Positions 8,852 through 16,895 of a stretch of 64,000 nucleotides of DNA are shown here, piece after piece. The translations under genes were made by a program, and so were the position numbers. The notes beneath the pieces are model-generated. The model had not been told where the DNA came from, ran no database searches, and was given only the letters and a program-made list of their open reading frames with translations. Source of the DNA: Natrinema zhouii (GTDB lineage Archaea; Halobacteriota; Halobacteria; Halobacteriales; Natrialbaceae). Where the stretch lies: assembly GCF_013456555.2 (NCBI RefSeq), contig NZ_CP059154.1, positions 620,001-684,000 on the forward strand, given 5' to 3'. Each line of letters starts with the position of its first letter. Position 1 is the stretch's first letter.

Positions 8852-10009
8852 CTATTTTTCCTCCGGTTTCGTCAGGTGGTGTTCTCGCGGTTCTTTGTCG
8901 GCAGTTTCGGTCGCCGTCGCCTCGTCGGCGATCCGGAAGCCGCTGGTCTCGGCCCGCCCGGACAGTTCACGCTGCGGGAACGGGATCTTGATGCCGTCGT
9001 CTTCGAAGGATCCCTTAATGGCGCTGATCGCGGCGGTTCGGGCCCGCCAGTATCGTCTGGCGCTCGGTTTGTCGATCCAGAAGCGGACCCCGAACACGAC
9101 GGCGGAATCGCCGAACGACTTGCCGACGACCTGTGGCGACGGTGCGGCGAGCGCCTCCTCGACCTCGTCGATCGCCGCTTCCGCGAGGTCAGCGGCCCGG
9201 TCTACGTCGGTTTCGTAGTCGACGCCGACCTCGACCTCGAGTCGCAGGCGACCCCGCTTCGAGCGGTTGGTCACCGTGCTCGAGGCGATGACGTCGTTGG
9301 GGATCATGATGTACTCGCCGTCGAATGAGCGGAGCTGGGTGTTGACGATCGAGATGTCAGTGACGATCCCTTCGTCGTCCTCGACCGCGACCCAGTCGCC
9401 GATCTCGAAGGGACGGGCGAACATCAGGACGAACCCGGAGAGCACCGTCCCGAGCGTCTGCCGGGCGGCCATTCCGAGGACGATCCCGAGGAAGCCGGCC
9501 CCGACGAGCAGGCTGCCGAGGTCATCGATCCAGATACCCAAGACGACCACGATCGAAACGGACCAGATGATCACCTGCGAGAGCCGGTGCGTGACCTTGC
9601 GCTGGTGGGCCGTCACGGCCGTCGACGAGTTGAAGACCTCCTCGATCAGTCTGGCGACGAACCGGGTGACGATGACCGTGACGACGAGCAGGAGAAACGA
9701 GAAGAGTGCACGTGCCACGGTGTCGCTCCCTAACCCGAGATTCGAATAGAGCCGTTGAATCTCGGCCGTGCGGCCCCAGACCCCGGTCATGACGGCGATG
9801 CTCACGAGGCAGCTGCCGATGAGCAGCGACATCGACACGATATCTGCGTACAGCGGCCTCGCCCGCTCGCAGAGCCACGCGTGGAGCCGTCGGTAGGAGA
9901 GAAGGACGGCGATCACAGCCCCGACCGCCGCGAGAGACACCGCGAGTTTGAGCTCGTTCGTCGGAATTGCGTCCGATAGCCAGTCGAGCTCCGTCAGTAA
10001 TTCGAGCAT
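8852..10009 (-). CDS. MscS-family mechanosensitive channel
   Basis: This 385-residue membrane protein has four N-terminal hydrophobic segments (about residues 21-40, 60-80, 100-120 and 150-175). The MscS pore/beta-domain signature follows: GIVLGMAARQTLGTVLSGF, ARPFEIGDWV and IMIPNDVIASSTVTNRSKRG. The last 35 residues are hydrophilic. The family opens under membrane tension and releases solutes on osmotic downshock, which matters to a halophile. It ends exactly where hemK begins. In the wider cluster it lies between rsmA and hemK, an arrangement that links them transcriptionally rather than functionally. Confidence 0.92.
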   Translation of the reverse strand: MLELLTELDWLSDAIPTNELKLAVSLAAVGAVIAVLLSYRRLHAWLCERARPLYADIVSMSLLIGSCLVSIAVMTGVWGRTAEIQRLYSNLGLGSDTVARALFSFLLLVVTVIVTRFVARLIEEVFNSSTAVTAHQRKVTHRLSQVIIWSVSIVVVLGIWIDDLGSLLVGAGFLGIVLGMAARQTLGTVLSGFVLMFARPFEIGDWVAVEDDEGIVTDISIVNTQLRSFDGEYIMIPNDVIASSTVTNRSKRGRLRLEVEVGVDYETDVDRAADLAEAAIDEVEEALAAPSPQVVGKSFGDSAVVFGVRFWIDKPSARRYWRARTAAISAIKGSFEDDGIKIPFPQRELSGRAETSGFRIADEATATETADKEPREHHLTKPEEK

Positions 10010-10129
10010 GCGTTCGTCTCGCGGTCCTGTCGTCCGTGCAGCTTTGAGTATCCGTTGATTGGTTCGTTCCGTTCAGTAGTTCAACGCGAATCATGGTGGC
10101 CACGCATCTCGAGCGCTCGTCGACCGAGA

Positions 10130-10969
10130 TCAGTCGTCGGCCGGCGCTCCGACGTCCCGCGCGAGTTGCGCCAGCGCGGCGAACTCCGCCGGTGCCATCG
10201 CGCCGGCCCGCTTCCGGAGCACGTCCTCGTCTGCCGCGTCGACGACCGCCTCCGGCTCCTCGAGCCCGGAGATGTGGGCCGTGTTCCGGATCGCGTTCCG
10301 GATCGTCTTCCGGCGCTGGGTGAACAGCGCCTTCACGAATCGCAGGAAGAACTCCTCGTCCTCGACTTCGTAATCGGGTTCCCGCGGGATCGCTCGAACC
10401 ACCGCGCTCTGGACCGCCGGCGGCGGCGAGAACGCCTCCTTCGGAATCGACTCGACGAGTTCGATATCCGCGTAGTGCTGGCTCGAGACCGAGAGCCGAC
10501 CGTACTCCGACGTGTCGGGCTCGGCGACCATCCGCTCGGCGAACTCCTGTTGGAACATCAGGACCAGCGGCTTCGTTTCCGGAAACAGTCGGAAGGCAAT
10601 CTCGCTCGAGACGCCGTAGGGCAGGTTCGAGACCGATGCCGTAAACTCGGGGAGGTCGACCTCGAGGGCGTCGCCCTGAACGACGGTCAACTCGCCGGCG
10701 TCGATCTCGTCGGCGAACTCCTCGCGCAAGAACTGGGCGAGTTTGCGGTCCCGCTCGACGACCGTCACCTCGTCGGCGACCGCGAGCAACCGGTCGGTCA
10801 GCGCGCCCGTTCCGCCGCCGATCTCGAGCAGGTGGCTCGTGTCGGCGTCGATTTCAGTGAGGTAGGTCGGCAGCCGATCCAGCACTCGATCGTCCACGAG
10901 AAAGTGCTGGTCACGGTCCGGATCGCCGCGGACGCCCGCCCGGGCGATCAGTCCGTCTGGGTCTCTCAT
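10130..10969 (-). CDS. rsmA: 16S rRNA dimethyladenosine transferase RsmA/KsgA
   Basis: This 279-residue enzyme dimethylates two adjacent adenines in the 3'-terminal helix of 16S rRNA during small-subunit maturation. It shows QHFLVD near the start and the SAM motif LLEIGGGTGALTDRLL. The catalytic SNLPYGVSSEIAF corresponds to NLPYxxS, and AFSPPPAVQSAVVRAIP is the conserved F-x-P-x-P-x-V-x-S-x-V segment. The C-terminal helical domain contains FTQRRKTIRNAI. Length is normal for archaeal homologues. A TATA-like TTTACA 25-30 nt upstream suggests it can also be transcribed independently of the upstream cluster genes. Confidence 0.96.
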   Translation of the reverse strand: MRDPDGLIARAGVRGDPDRDQHFLVDDRVLDRLPTYLTEIDADTSHLLEIGGGTGALTDRLLAVADEVTVVERDRKLAQFLREEFADEIDAGELTVVQGDALEVDLPEFTASVSNLPYGVSSEIAFRLFPETKPLVLMFQQEFAERMVAEPDTSEYGRLSVSSQHYADIELVESIPKEAFSPPPAVQSAVVRAIPREPDYEVEDEEFFLRFVKALFTQRRKTIRNAIRNTAHISGLEEPEAVVDAADEDVLRKRAGAMAPAEFAALAQLARDVGAPADD

Positions 10970-10993
10970 TGACTGCGTTTGCGCGCCGGCGGG

Positions 10994-10999
10994 TGTAAA
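10994..10999 (-). promoter_or_regulatory. TATA-like box for rsmA
   Basis: TTTACA on the minus strand lies 25-30 nt before the rsmA start in a GC-rich background. Confidence 0.4.
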
Positions 11000-11098
11000 C
11001 GCACCGTCTCTCAGTTTCGTTACGACCCTCGAGCGATTCTGCCCCAGACCGACTCCGTCACGGGCATTTCGAGGGCGTCGCTTAGAGACGGCAGCGAG

Positions 11099-11542
11099 TC
11101 AGTGATTTTGCTGAAACTCGATATAGCGATCGCCGCTGTTCGGATCGGTATGAAGTTCGATGAAGAGCCTATCAGTGCGGTCGTCGTCGTCCGCCAGCGC
11201 TGGATAGAAGTGATACGTCTCGCTCACCGCCGGCGCCGTCGAAACGGTGACATCGACGACGTACGCGTCGCTCTCGAGCGCGTCGTCGTCGGTCCGTTCC
11301 GACGCAACGGCGTCCTCGGGCGGCCGCGAGAGTTCGTACCGCTCTTGCAAGACGACCGCATCAGTGTACTCTTCGGCGTCCGCGCGGAACACCTCGACGT
11401 CGATCTCGTGTCGCTCCGAGTCGAAGTTCAGCAGCGTCAGTGACAGTTGGGGCGTCTCCGAATCGAAGTCGAGACAGCCCGAAAGCGCCGCGAGACCGCC
11501 CCCTCCGCCGAGTGCAAGACACGTTCGTCGGGATAACGCCAT
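11099..11542 (-). CDS. Tat-type lipoprotein of unknown function
   Basis: This 147-residue protein begins MALSRRTCLALGGGGGLAAL with a twin-arginine motif and a lipobox LSGC, so the cysteine near residue 23 should be lipidated and the protein anchored outside the membrane. The mature part is acidic and beta-rich, with LTLLNFDSERHEIDVEVFR, consistent with a small immunoglobulin-like domain. No function is recognised. It interrupts the otherwise conserved rpl21e-rpoF-DUF655-rsmA cluster and has its own promoter-like box, which suggests later insertion. Confidence 0.75.
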   Translation of the reverse strand: MALSRRTCLALGGGGGLAALSGCLDFDSETPQLSLTLLNFDSERHEIDVEVFRADAEEYTDAVVLQERYELSRPPEDAVASERTDDDALESDAYVVDVTVSTAPAVSETYHFYPALADDDDRTDRLFIELHTDPNSGDRYIEFQQNH

Positions 11543-11563
11543 TGAATCGACGGAAACGCGTCA

Positions 11564-11575
11564 GTAATATAAACG
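11564..11575 (-). promoter_or_regulatory. TATA-like box for the lipoprotein
   Basis: On the minus strand the segment CGTTTATATTAC lies about 22-33 nt before the lipoprotein ATG, so this inserted gene can be transcribed on its own. Confidence 0.5.
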
Positions 11576-11705
11576 CTATTATCGAAACAGTCTCGTTTGA
11601 TCGCTTCGGTCGCTCGGGCGGGGAAACGCTGCGGAGAAGTGACTGTCGGCTGTGACGGATACCGGTCGCCGTCAGGAGTCCTCGCCGGTCGCGACGGGGT
11701 GGCCC

Positions 11706-12302
11706 TCACTGGTTCTGTTCCTGTTCGCGCCGACCCACGAACGTCTGGTACTTCAGGTCGTCGTCGCGCAGTTCCTCGAGAATCCGGTCGACGAGGATCT
11801 GATCGGGGTCGTGCAGCCCGGAGACGCGCTCGGACAGCTCCTCGAAGCTCTCGAAGGGCTTGCGTTTTCGCTCGTCGAGGATGCCGTTGCGGAGTTTCTT
11901 CCCGATCCCCGGCAGCAGGTTCAGCTGGTGGAGTCGCAGCGTGATCGGTTGGGCGTCGTTGTAGAAATCGACGAACCGCTCTTCGTTCTCCTCGACGAGA
12001 TCCTGGACGACGTACTCGAGTTCCGACTGGGCACCCGACGAGAGGTCTTCGTACTCGACGCGGTGGCACTCGGTGACGACGTCCTGTTCGGCCGGCGGTT
12101 CGACGACGACCTCGCTGCCGATCGTGAGCCGCTCGTCTTCGTCGAACGCGACCTGATAGAGCTGGAAGTCCTCGATGCCGACAGCGTAGCCTGCCGGTGA
12201 CTTCGCGTACTGCGGTCGGCCGTCGTCAGACAGCCCGTGTGCGAGGTAATCCAACACGACCGCGCGCCGAACGTCCGTCTCGTCGCTCTCGGCTTCGCTC
12301 AT
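11706..12302 (-). CDS. DUF655 family nucleic-acid-binding protein
   Basis: This 198-residue protein belongs to the archaeal DUF655 family, found next to rpoF and rsmA across archaea. Residues about 20-80 form an OB/S1-like beta region. The C-terminal half contains LNLLPGIGKKLRNGILDERK, a helix-hairpin-helix motif of the kind that binds nucleic acid. The conserved location implies a role in RNA processing or ribosome assembly, but no activity is established from the sequence. I start at ATG 12302. The open frame continues upstream but is Arg/Ser-rich there, and a TATA-like box lies 25-33 nt before 12302. Confidence 0.88.
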   Translation of the reverse strand: MSEAESDETDVRRAVVLDYLAHGLSDDGRPQYAKSPAGYAVGIEDFQLYQVAFDEDERLTIGSEVVVEPPAEQDVVTECHRVEYEDLSSGAQSELEYVVQDLVEENEERFVDFYNDAQPITLRLHQLNLLPGIGKKLRNGILDERKRKPFESFEELSERVSGLHDPDQILVDRILEELRDDDLKYQTFVGRREQEQNQ

Positions 12303-12326
12303 TAGGTTCTGGTACGGCGACGGCGT

Positions 12327-12335
12327 ACTTAAAGA
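12327..12335 (-). promoter_or_regulatory. TATA-like box for the DUF655 gene
   Basis: CTTTAAGTA on the minus strand lies 25-33 nt before ATG 12302 and decides the start of the DUF655 gene. Confidence 0.5.
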
Positions 12336-12408
12336 GTCGGCTCGCTCTCGGACGGTCGGACGGCAGCACCGAGCTCGCCGATTCGGTCCCTCGAACTCGT
12401 CGATCGCC

Positions 12409-12765
12409 TCAGGCGTACTGCGCGACGACGTTGAGAATCTCGTCGAGTTCCTCTCCGGACAGCGAGTACCGCTGCTTTGCGTACACCGACCGGAGTTCGT
12501 CCCGGTCGTGGGGCAGGAGGTTCGCGATCTTGTAGGCCGTCGCTTCGTCGACCTTCTCGAGCGCCTGCAGGTCGTCAACGAGTGCCTGGGCCTCCTCGGG
12601 CTCCAGAACCGCAAACCGGTTGGCGTGTTCGATCGCTCGCGCGAGCTCGTAGCGCAGCTCGCGATCCTCGTCCATCGCGCGTTCGGCTTCGATGTCGGCG
12701 AGCAGCTCCTTCGTCTCCGAGACCGTCAGGAACTCCTCGTCGACGATCTCTTTGAAGATCGTCAT
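12409..12765 (-). CDS. rpoF: DNA-directed RNA polymerase subunit F (Rpo4/Rpb4)
   Basis: This 118-residue protein is the archaeal Rpb4 homologue. With Rpo7 it forms the stalk of RNA polymerase that binds emerging RNA. It shows the family pattern: an N-terminal FLTVSETKELLADIE and a C-terminal HRDC-like helical region with IANLLPHDRDELRSVYAKQR. Length is normal. It lies 6 bp downstream of rpl21e on the same strand, the usual archaeal arrangement, so the two are almost certainly co-transcribed. Confidence 0.95.
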   Translation of the reverse strand: MTIFKEIVDEEFLTVSETKELLADIEAERAMDEDRELRYELARAIEHANRFAVLEPEEAQALVDDLQALEKVDEATAYKIANLLPHDRDELRSVYAKQRYSLSGEELDEILNVVAQYA

Positions 12766-12771
12766 CCCTGA

Positions 12772-13080
12772 TCAGATCCGGTTCTTTTCCTGGTTCTGTG
12801 CGCGCATGTGGGCCGCGGTGACGAGCAGCGTCTTCTCCTTATCGCCGTCAACGATCTGGACCTTGAAGGCGCTGCCCTGTTTACCGATGACTTCGCCGGT
12901 TCGACCGTCGAACCGCGGGTGGTAGCGACCGTCCGCAACGCTCGGGTCGATCTTCAGGTGGACTTTCTCCCCCTCTTCGTACTCCTGAATCGCACGCTGT
13001 GGCGGCGACGTACCGCGATCTCGAGGACTGTTCGCGAGCTTCTTCCGGGTTCCCTGACGAGGGCCATTAGATTTCGGCAT
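12772..13080 (-). CDS. rpl21e: 50S ribosomal protein L21e
   Basis: This 102-residue basic/acidic halophilic L21e carries the family signature [14 protein letters not shown] near the N-terminus. The SH3-like core contains [19 protein letters not shown] and [20 protein letters not shown]. It is part of the large subunit. ATG 13080 is the correct start: the protein then begins [10 protein letters not shown] as in homologues, and a TATA-like box lies about 30-38 nt upstream. The longer frame to 13164 crosses that promoter and is not coding. It leads the rpl21e-rpoF operon. Confidence 0.96.
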   Translation of the reverse strand: MPKSNGPRQGTRKKLANSPRDRGTSPPQRAIQEYEEGEKVHLKIDPSVADGRYHPRFDGRTGEVIGKQGSAFKVQIVDGDKEKTLLVTAAHMRAQNQEKNRI

Positions 13081-13109
13081 AGTCGTACGACCGCTTTGTC
13101 CGGTGACGG

Positions 13110-13118
13110 TTATAAAAC
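13110..13118 (-). promoter_or_regulatory. TATA box of the rpl21e-rpoF operon
   Basis: GTTTTATAA on the minus strand lies 30-38 nt before the rpl21e start codon, a near-ideal archaeal TATA position for a short leader. Confidence 0.6.
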
Positions 13119-13137
13119 ACACGTATTCCCACGCACC

Positions 13138-13245
13138 TTTTTTCACGGGGTCCTCGGTCAGCATAGCTGACCTCGAACCCCGTCAAAAAATCTGTCTTGC
13201 GAACGCTTTGCGTTCGCACGTGCCGCGAGACGCGGAGCGTCTCGC
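13138..13245. terminator. Hairpin array between rpl21e and the cystathionine synthase gene
   Basis: Three inverted repeats follow one another. 13138-13190 has outer arms TTTTTTCACGGGGT and ACCCCGTCAAAAAA (13 of 14 pairs) and an inner perfect stem GGTCAGC-ATA-GCTGACC at 13156-13172. 13199-13217 is GCGAACGC-TTT-GCGTTCGC. 13225-13245 is GCGAGACG-CGGAG-CGTCTCGC. On the minus strand two hairpins are followed by a T6 run, as in an intrinsic terminator placed just before the rpl21e promoter. Confidence 0.5.
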
Positions 13246-13362
13246 TTGCCACCAAAAAAAGGCCGCGCTCGCTCTGCTCGCGCGGTACGACTCTGTTCCG
13301 CCGACAGCGACCGCCCGATGTCGTCCCCAACAGTGATCCGGCCGCGCGGCACTCATACGAGT

Positions 13363-14529
13363 ATGGACGAAGATGCAGACCGCCGGATCGAGACTCGCTC
13401 GATTCACGCCGGCCAGGAAGCCGACCCGGAGACCGGCGCGCTGATGACCCCAATCCACGCCAACTCGACCTACGAGCAGGACGCGCCCGGTGAACACCGC
13501 GGCTACGAGTACTCCCGCACCGGGAATCCGACCCGGACTGACCTCGAGGCGAACCTCGCGAGTCTGGAGAACGCCGACTACGGCCGCGCGTTCGCCAGCG
13601 GGATGGCCTCGATCAACACCGTCCTGAACCTGCTCGAGGCCGGCGACCACGTCGTCACCGGCAACGACGTCTACGGCGGCACGCACCGCATCTTCACGCA
13701 GGTGTACGAGGACTACGACCTCGAGTTTTCGTTCGTCGATATGACCGATCTCGACGAGATCGAGGCGGCGTTCCGGGACGAGACGGAACTGCTGTGGCTC
13801 GAGACGCCGACGAACCCGCTCATGTCGATCGTCGACATCGAGGGGGCGGCCGAGATCGCCCACGCTCGCGACGCGCTGTGTGCGATCGACAACACGTTCG
13901 CGACGCCGTACCTCCAGCGGCCGTTGGATCTCGGCGCCGATATCGTCTCCCACTCCCTCACCAAGTATCTGGGCGGCCACTCCGACGTCGTCGGCGGCGC
14001 GCTACTGACCAACGACGAGGAACTGGACGAGCGACTGGGCTTCTACCAGAACTCGGTCGGCGCGACGCCCGGCCCCTTCGAGTCGTTCCTCGTCCTCCGG
14101 GGCACCAAGACGCTGCCCGTTCGGATGGACCGCCACTGCGAGAACGCCCGCGCGATCGCGACGTGGCTCGACGACCATTCCGCCGTCGACCAGGTTTACT
14201 ACCCCGGTCTCGAGTCCCACCCCGGACACGAGATCGCCGCCGAACAGATGGATGATTTCGGCGGCATGCTGAGCTTCGAACTCGACGCGAGCCTTGAGGA
14301 AGCCGGCGACGTCGTCTCGAACACCGAGGTCTTCACGCTCGCGGAGAGTCTCGGGGGCGTCGAGAGCCTGATCGAACAGCCCGCACCGATGACGCACGCC
14401 GCGATTCCCCGTGAAGAGCGCATCGAGGCCGGGCTCTCGGATAGCCTGATCCGCGTCAGCGTCGGGATCGAGCACGTCGACGACCTGATCGCGGACCTCG
14501 AGGGAGCGATCGACGCGGCTCTCGACTGA
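13363..14529 (+). CDS. Cystathionine gamma-synthase/lyase family PLP enzyme
   Basis: This 388-residue protein is a Cys/Met-metabolism PLP enzyme (trans-sulfuration). It acts on O-acyl-homoserine, cystathionine or related substrates in the cytosol. It shows YSRTGNPTRTDLEANLASLE, the cofactor-phosphate segment FASGMASINTVL, AIDNTFATPYLQRPLDLGAD and the PLP-lysine motif SHSLTKYLGGHSDVVGG with Lys201. The C-terminal part has SLGGVESLIEQPAPMTH, which is diagnostic of the family. Synthase and lyase cannot be separated from the sequence alone. The start at 13363 follows homologues; the upstream frame runs through the hairpin array. Two methionine synthase genes lie 6 kb away, consistent with sulfur amino acid metabolism. 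Confidence 0.93.
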   Translation: MDEDADRRIETRSIHAGQEADPETGALMTPIHANSTYEQDAPGEHRGYEYSRTGNPTRTDLEANLASLENADYGRAFASGMASINTVLNLLEAGDHVVTGNDVYGGTHRIFTQVYEDYDLEFSFVDMTDLDEIEAAFRDETELLWLETPTNPLMSIVDIEGAAEIAHARDALCAIDNTFATPYLQRPLDLGADIVSHSLTKYLGGHSDVVGGALLTNDEELDERLGFYQNSVGATPGPFESFLVLRGTKTLPVRMDRHCENARAIATWLDDHSAVDQVYYPGLESHPGHEIAAEQMDDFGGMLSFELDASLEEAGDVVSNTEVFTLAESLGGVESLIEQPAPMTHAAIPREERIEAGLSDSLIRVSVGIEHVDDLIADLEGAIDAALD

Positions 14530-14564
14530 GCCACAGACGCATCCGTAGCCACAGACGCATCCGT
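14529..14564 (+). repeat. Perfect 18-bp tandem duplication
   Basis: AGCCACAGACGCATCCGT occurs twice in direct succession (14529-14546 and 14547-14564). It starts at the last base of the cystathionine synthase stop codon. It looks like a recent slippage duplication. Confidence 0.9.
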
Positions 14565-14637
14565 TTCCGTGCCACTCGTCGGTCGTTCCCCGCGGCGAGG
14601 ACGCAACGTTTTCAATTCACCCGTCCGAGCAGCTACT

Positions 14638-15339
14638 ATGAACGAACGCAACGATCCCGGCGCGTACGCGCTGCCGCTCACCCTTGAGTACGGCGACCGA
14701 GAGATCACGGTCACCCCGACGGCCGTCGAGACGGATCGCGGACTGATACTGATCGACGCCGGTCCCGCCGGCGCGGTCGGCCAACTCGAGACCCACCTGA
14801 TGGAGCTGGGCTTCGAACTCGAGGACATTTGGCTCGTCCTCCTGACCCACCACGACGGGGACCACGTCGGTGGCCTCGCGGAACTGCTCGAGCGAGTCGA
14901 TGCGACCGTCGCGACCCACCGCGACGAAGCGCCGTACGTGTCGGGCGAGCGGGAACCGATCAAGGGCGACGGCGACCGGTATCCGCCGGTCGACGTCGAC
15001 ATAGAGCTGGTCGACGGCGTCCGGTTCCCGACGCTCGCGGGGCCGATGGAGGTCGTCGCGACGCCCGGCCACGCGCCCGGTCACCTCTCGATCTACTTCC
15101 CGACGGGGAACCTGCTCGTCGCCGGCGACGCGCTCGTCGCGGACGGGGGTGAGGGAACCAACGGTGAGGGGCCGCTTGCCGGTCCGAAACCCCACTTCAC
15201 GCCGGATATGGATCGCGCGATCGAGTCCGTCGGTGCGCTGGCGGCCCTCGAGATCGACCATACCCTGTGCTATCACGGCGGCTACGTCGACCAGGGGACC
15301 GATCGAATTCGGGAGATCCACGAGCAGTTACAGGAGTGA
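14638..15339 (+). CDS. MBL-fold metallo-hydrolase
   Basis: This 233-residue protein has the metallo-beta-lactamase fold with LTHHDGDHVGG, the HxHxDH-type metal motif with T-H-H-D-G-D-H. Further ligands follow: His in TPGHAPGHLSIYF, Asp in AGDALVAD, and a late His in CYHGGYV. The fold includes glyoxalase II, lactonases and thioesterases; the substrate is unknown. It is a soluble cytosolic enzyme. The start at 14638 is the ATG nearest the conserved region. The upstream in-frame extension to 14569 is Arg-rich and crosses the downstream region of the preceding gene. It may be co-transcribed with the cystathionine enzyme (108 bp gap). Confidence 0.9.
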   Translation: MNERNDPGAYALPLTLEYGDREITVTPTAVETDRGLILIDAGPAGAVGQLETHLMELGFELEDIWLVLLTHHDGDHVGGLAELLERVDATVATHRDEAPYVSGEREPIKGDGDRYPPVDVDIELVDGVRFPTLAGPMEVVATPGHAPGHLSIYFPTGNLLVAGDALVADGGEGTNGEGPLAGPKPHFTPDMDRAIESVGALAALEIDHTLCYHGGYVDQGTDRIREIHEQLQE

Positions 15340-15485
15340 GCGACGCGGCTCTGTCTCATCCGTCAGTGGCTGCAATTGCAGCGGGCCATCGGCGTGCGAC
15401 CACAGTCGACTACCCGCGTACGACCGCAGAGTCAGTGCGGCGGTGAAGCGGAATTCTCATCGGTCTCGAACGCGAATTGCGGCTA

Positions 15486-15920
15486 ATGCGAATCGAACTC
15501 CGCGTCTGTCAGCACTGTCTCGAGGGCGAACACGGCAACGAGCGACGAACTGCGCTCCTCAACGACATGGTCAACTGCGCCGAACAGATCAAGACGCACA
15601 AGGAGGTCATCGACCTTGACGCGGTCCACATCCGCAAGGTCAAGGACGACGAAAAGGGGAAGCCGGCCGCGCTGCCGGTCGTCTCGGCGACGATTCAGAA
15701 CGATCAGGTCGTCCTGAACGACACGCAACTCGTCGCGGAGGGCCAGGACGGGAACATGCTGGTCTACACCAATCCTGACGACGTGCTGACCGTGCTAGCG
15801 GGGAACTTGGACGAGATCAGCAAGGCCGTCACCGAGGACGTGACCGTCGACCTCTCCTCGATCGGCGCGGAGATCGTCTCACAGGCCAACCTCGGCGCGA
15901 ACAGAGAAGAGCAGCCCTAA
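15486..15920 (+). CDS. Unknown haloarchaeal protein
   Basis: This 144-residue acidic soluble protein starts MRIELRVCQHCLEGEHGNER. The CxxC pair with nearby His could bind a metal, but there is only one such pair. The rest shows beta-strand-like segments (ALPVVSATIQNDQVVLNDTQ) and a C-terminal acidic helix. I do not recognise a named family. ATG 15486 is preferred to a TTG nine bases upstream. The gene is followed by 222 bp with nothing convincing before aEF-1beta on the opposite strand. Confidence 0.7.
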   Translation: MRIELRVCQHCLEGEHGNERRTALLNDMVNCAEQIKTHKEVIDLDAVHIRKVKDDEKGKPAALPVVSATIQNDQVVLNDTQLVAEGQDGNMLVYTNPDDVLTVLAGNLDEISKAVTEDVTVDLSSIGAEIVSQANLGANREEQP

Positions 15921-16142
15921 CCGCGAGCAGGCCCCTCTTCGAGGAGCCACGAGCGAAACGACTGAACGAGGAACCGACGGATCAACGGAGACACGGGTCC
16001 CAGTCTCTTTTCCAGCCACTGAACACCGTTCCTACCCGATCATTCGAGCGACGAAGCCGGAGAGACGCGGCTGCGATAGTGCGTGCACACCGGCGGCTCA
16101 CGAGAAATAGCGAAACGGCTGCAAACGAACGGCGAGAGCCGG

Positions 16143-16409
16143 TTATATCCGACCGACGTTCTCGACGCCGACGCTTTCGACGCCCTCGACTTCACTGAAG
16201 TTCTCCTCGACGGTCTCCGTGCCGCCCGCGCCGTCGGGGACGATCACGGTCGGGTAGAGGGCGACGAGGCCGAACGCGACCTCCTCGCGCTCGACGCCGT
16301 TGATCTTCGCGCCCTCGGGGAGGGCACTCTCGAGGCGCTCCTGGAGCGCGTCGAGATCGTTTTCGGGGCTGTCCGGCATGACCTTGATTTTGGCAGCAAC
16401 TTTTCCCAT
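16143..16409 (-). CDS. ef1b: Elongation factor 1-beta (aEF-1B)
   Basis: This 88-residue protein is the archaeal guanine nucleotide exchange factor for EF-1A. It has the single alpha/beta domain with [20 protein letters not shown] at the start and [21 protein letters not shown] in the core. Length is typical. The true start is ATG 16409; the longer frame overlaps the zinc-finger gene and is not coding. It follows the micro-protein gene by only 7 bp on the same strand, so both are translated from one transcript. Confidence 0.95.
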   Translation of the reverse strand: MGKVAAKIKVMPDSPENDLDALQERLESALPEGAKINGVEREEVAFGLVALYPTVIVPDGAGGTETVEENFSEVEGVESVGVENVGRI

Positions 16410-16416
16410 GGGAGAT

Positions 16417-16596
16417 CTATGGGCCGGTGAATCCGCAGTCGGGGCACTCGTAGAGGTTGCTCTGCTTGCGGCACTTGGCACAGCGGTAGATCTGCTGGCC
16501 GCAGTCGGGACACTTGAACGCAGCCGCGTTCGTGCCTGCGATGTTGAGTCCGCAGGAGACACAGGAACGCGTCTCTCGGTCGTCGGTCGTACTCAT
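16417..16596 (-). CDS. Zinc-finger micro-protein (HVO_2753-like)
   Basis: This 59-residue protein has four CxxC pairs: CVSCG, CPDCG, CAKC and CPDCG, enough for two zinc sites. It ends CPDCGFTGP. Length, motif order and position beside aEF-1beta match the Haloferax micro-protein HVO_2753, which I recall as a two-zinc-finger protein needed for swarming; that link is from memory and homology. A related view is a zinc-ribbon protein that touches the translation apparatus. A TATA-like TTAAAAAC lies 22-29 nt before ATG 16596, making it the first gene of the pair. Confidence 0.88.
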   Translation of the reverse strand: MSTTDDRETRSCVSCGLNIAGTNAAAFKCPDCGQQIYRCAKCRKQSNLYECPDCGFTGP

Positions 16597-16617
16597 ACCC
16601 CTCTCTTTCCGCCCGCC

Positions 16618-16625
16618 GTTTTTAA
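16618..16625 (-). promoter_or_regulatory. TATA-like box for the zinc micro-protein/aEF-1beta pair
   Basis: TTAAAAAC on the minus strand lies 22-29 nt before ATG 16596, so the transcript should be leaderless. Confidence 0.5.
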
Positions 16626-16895
16626 CGATTGTCTTTCTCGAGTCGGTCGCCATCGATCCGAGTGGCAGTCAAAAATACGGTCGGCAAGCGAGGCCACTTC
16701 TCATCGCGCACCGTTTTCCGACTCTGAAAACGCGCTACGGGGTACTTATCAGTCCGAAACGGAGACGTGAATGAGGTTCGGTGGGCCAACGTCCGGCCGA
16801 ACCTCTGCCTCTGACATCTCTGACGGTCCCACGCTGACAGCGACTGCGCTCCGAAAACTCAACATTCAACACCGTGCCGCCCCTCTTTCGAGTGA

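Noticed and set aside
13138..13190. Possible tRNA at the GGTTCGAGG-like element
   Set aside because: The element resembles a T-arm on the minus strand, but there is no acceptor/D/anticodon cloverleaf; it is a simple inverted repeat.
13363..13363. Longer start for the cystathionine enzyme at 13246
   Set aside because: The added residues come from the hairpin array and have no similarity to the family.
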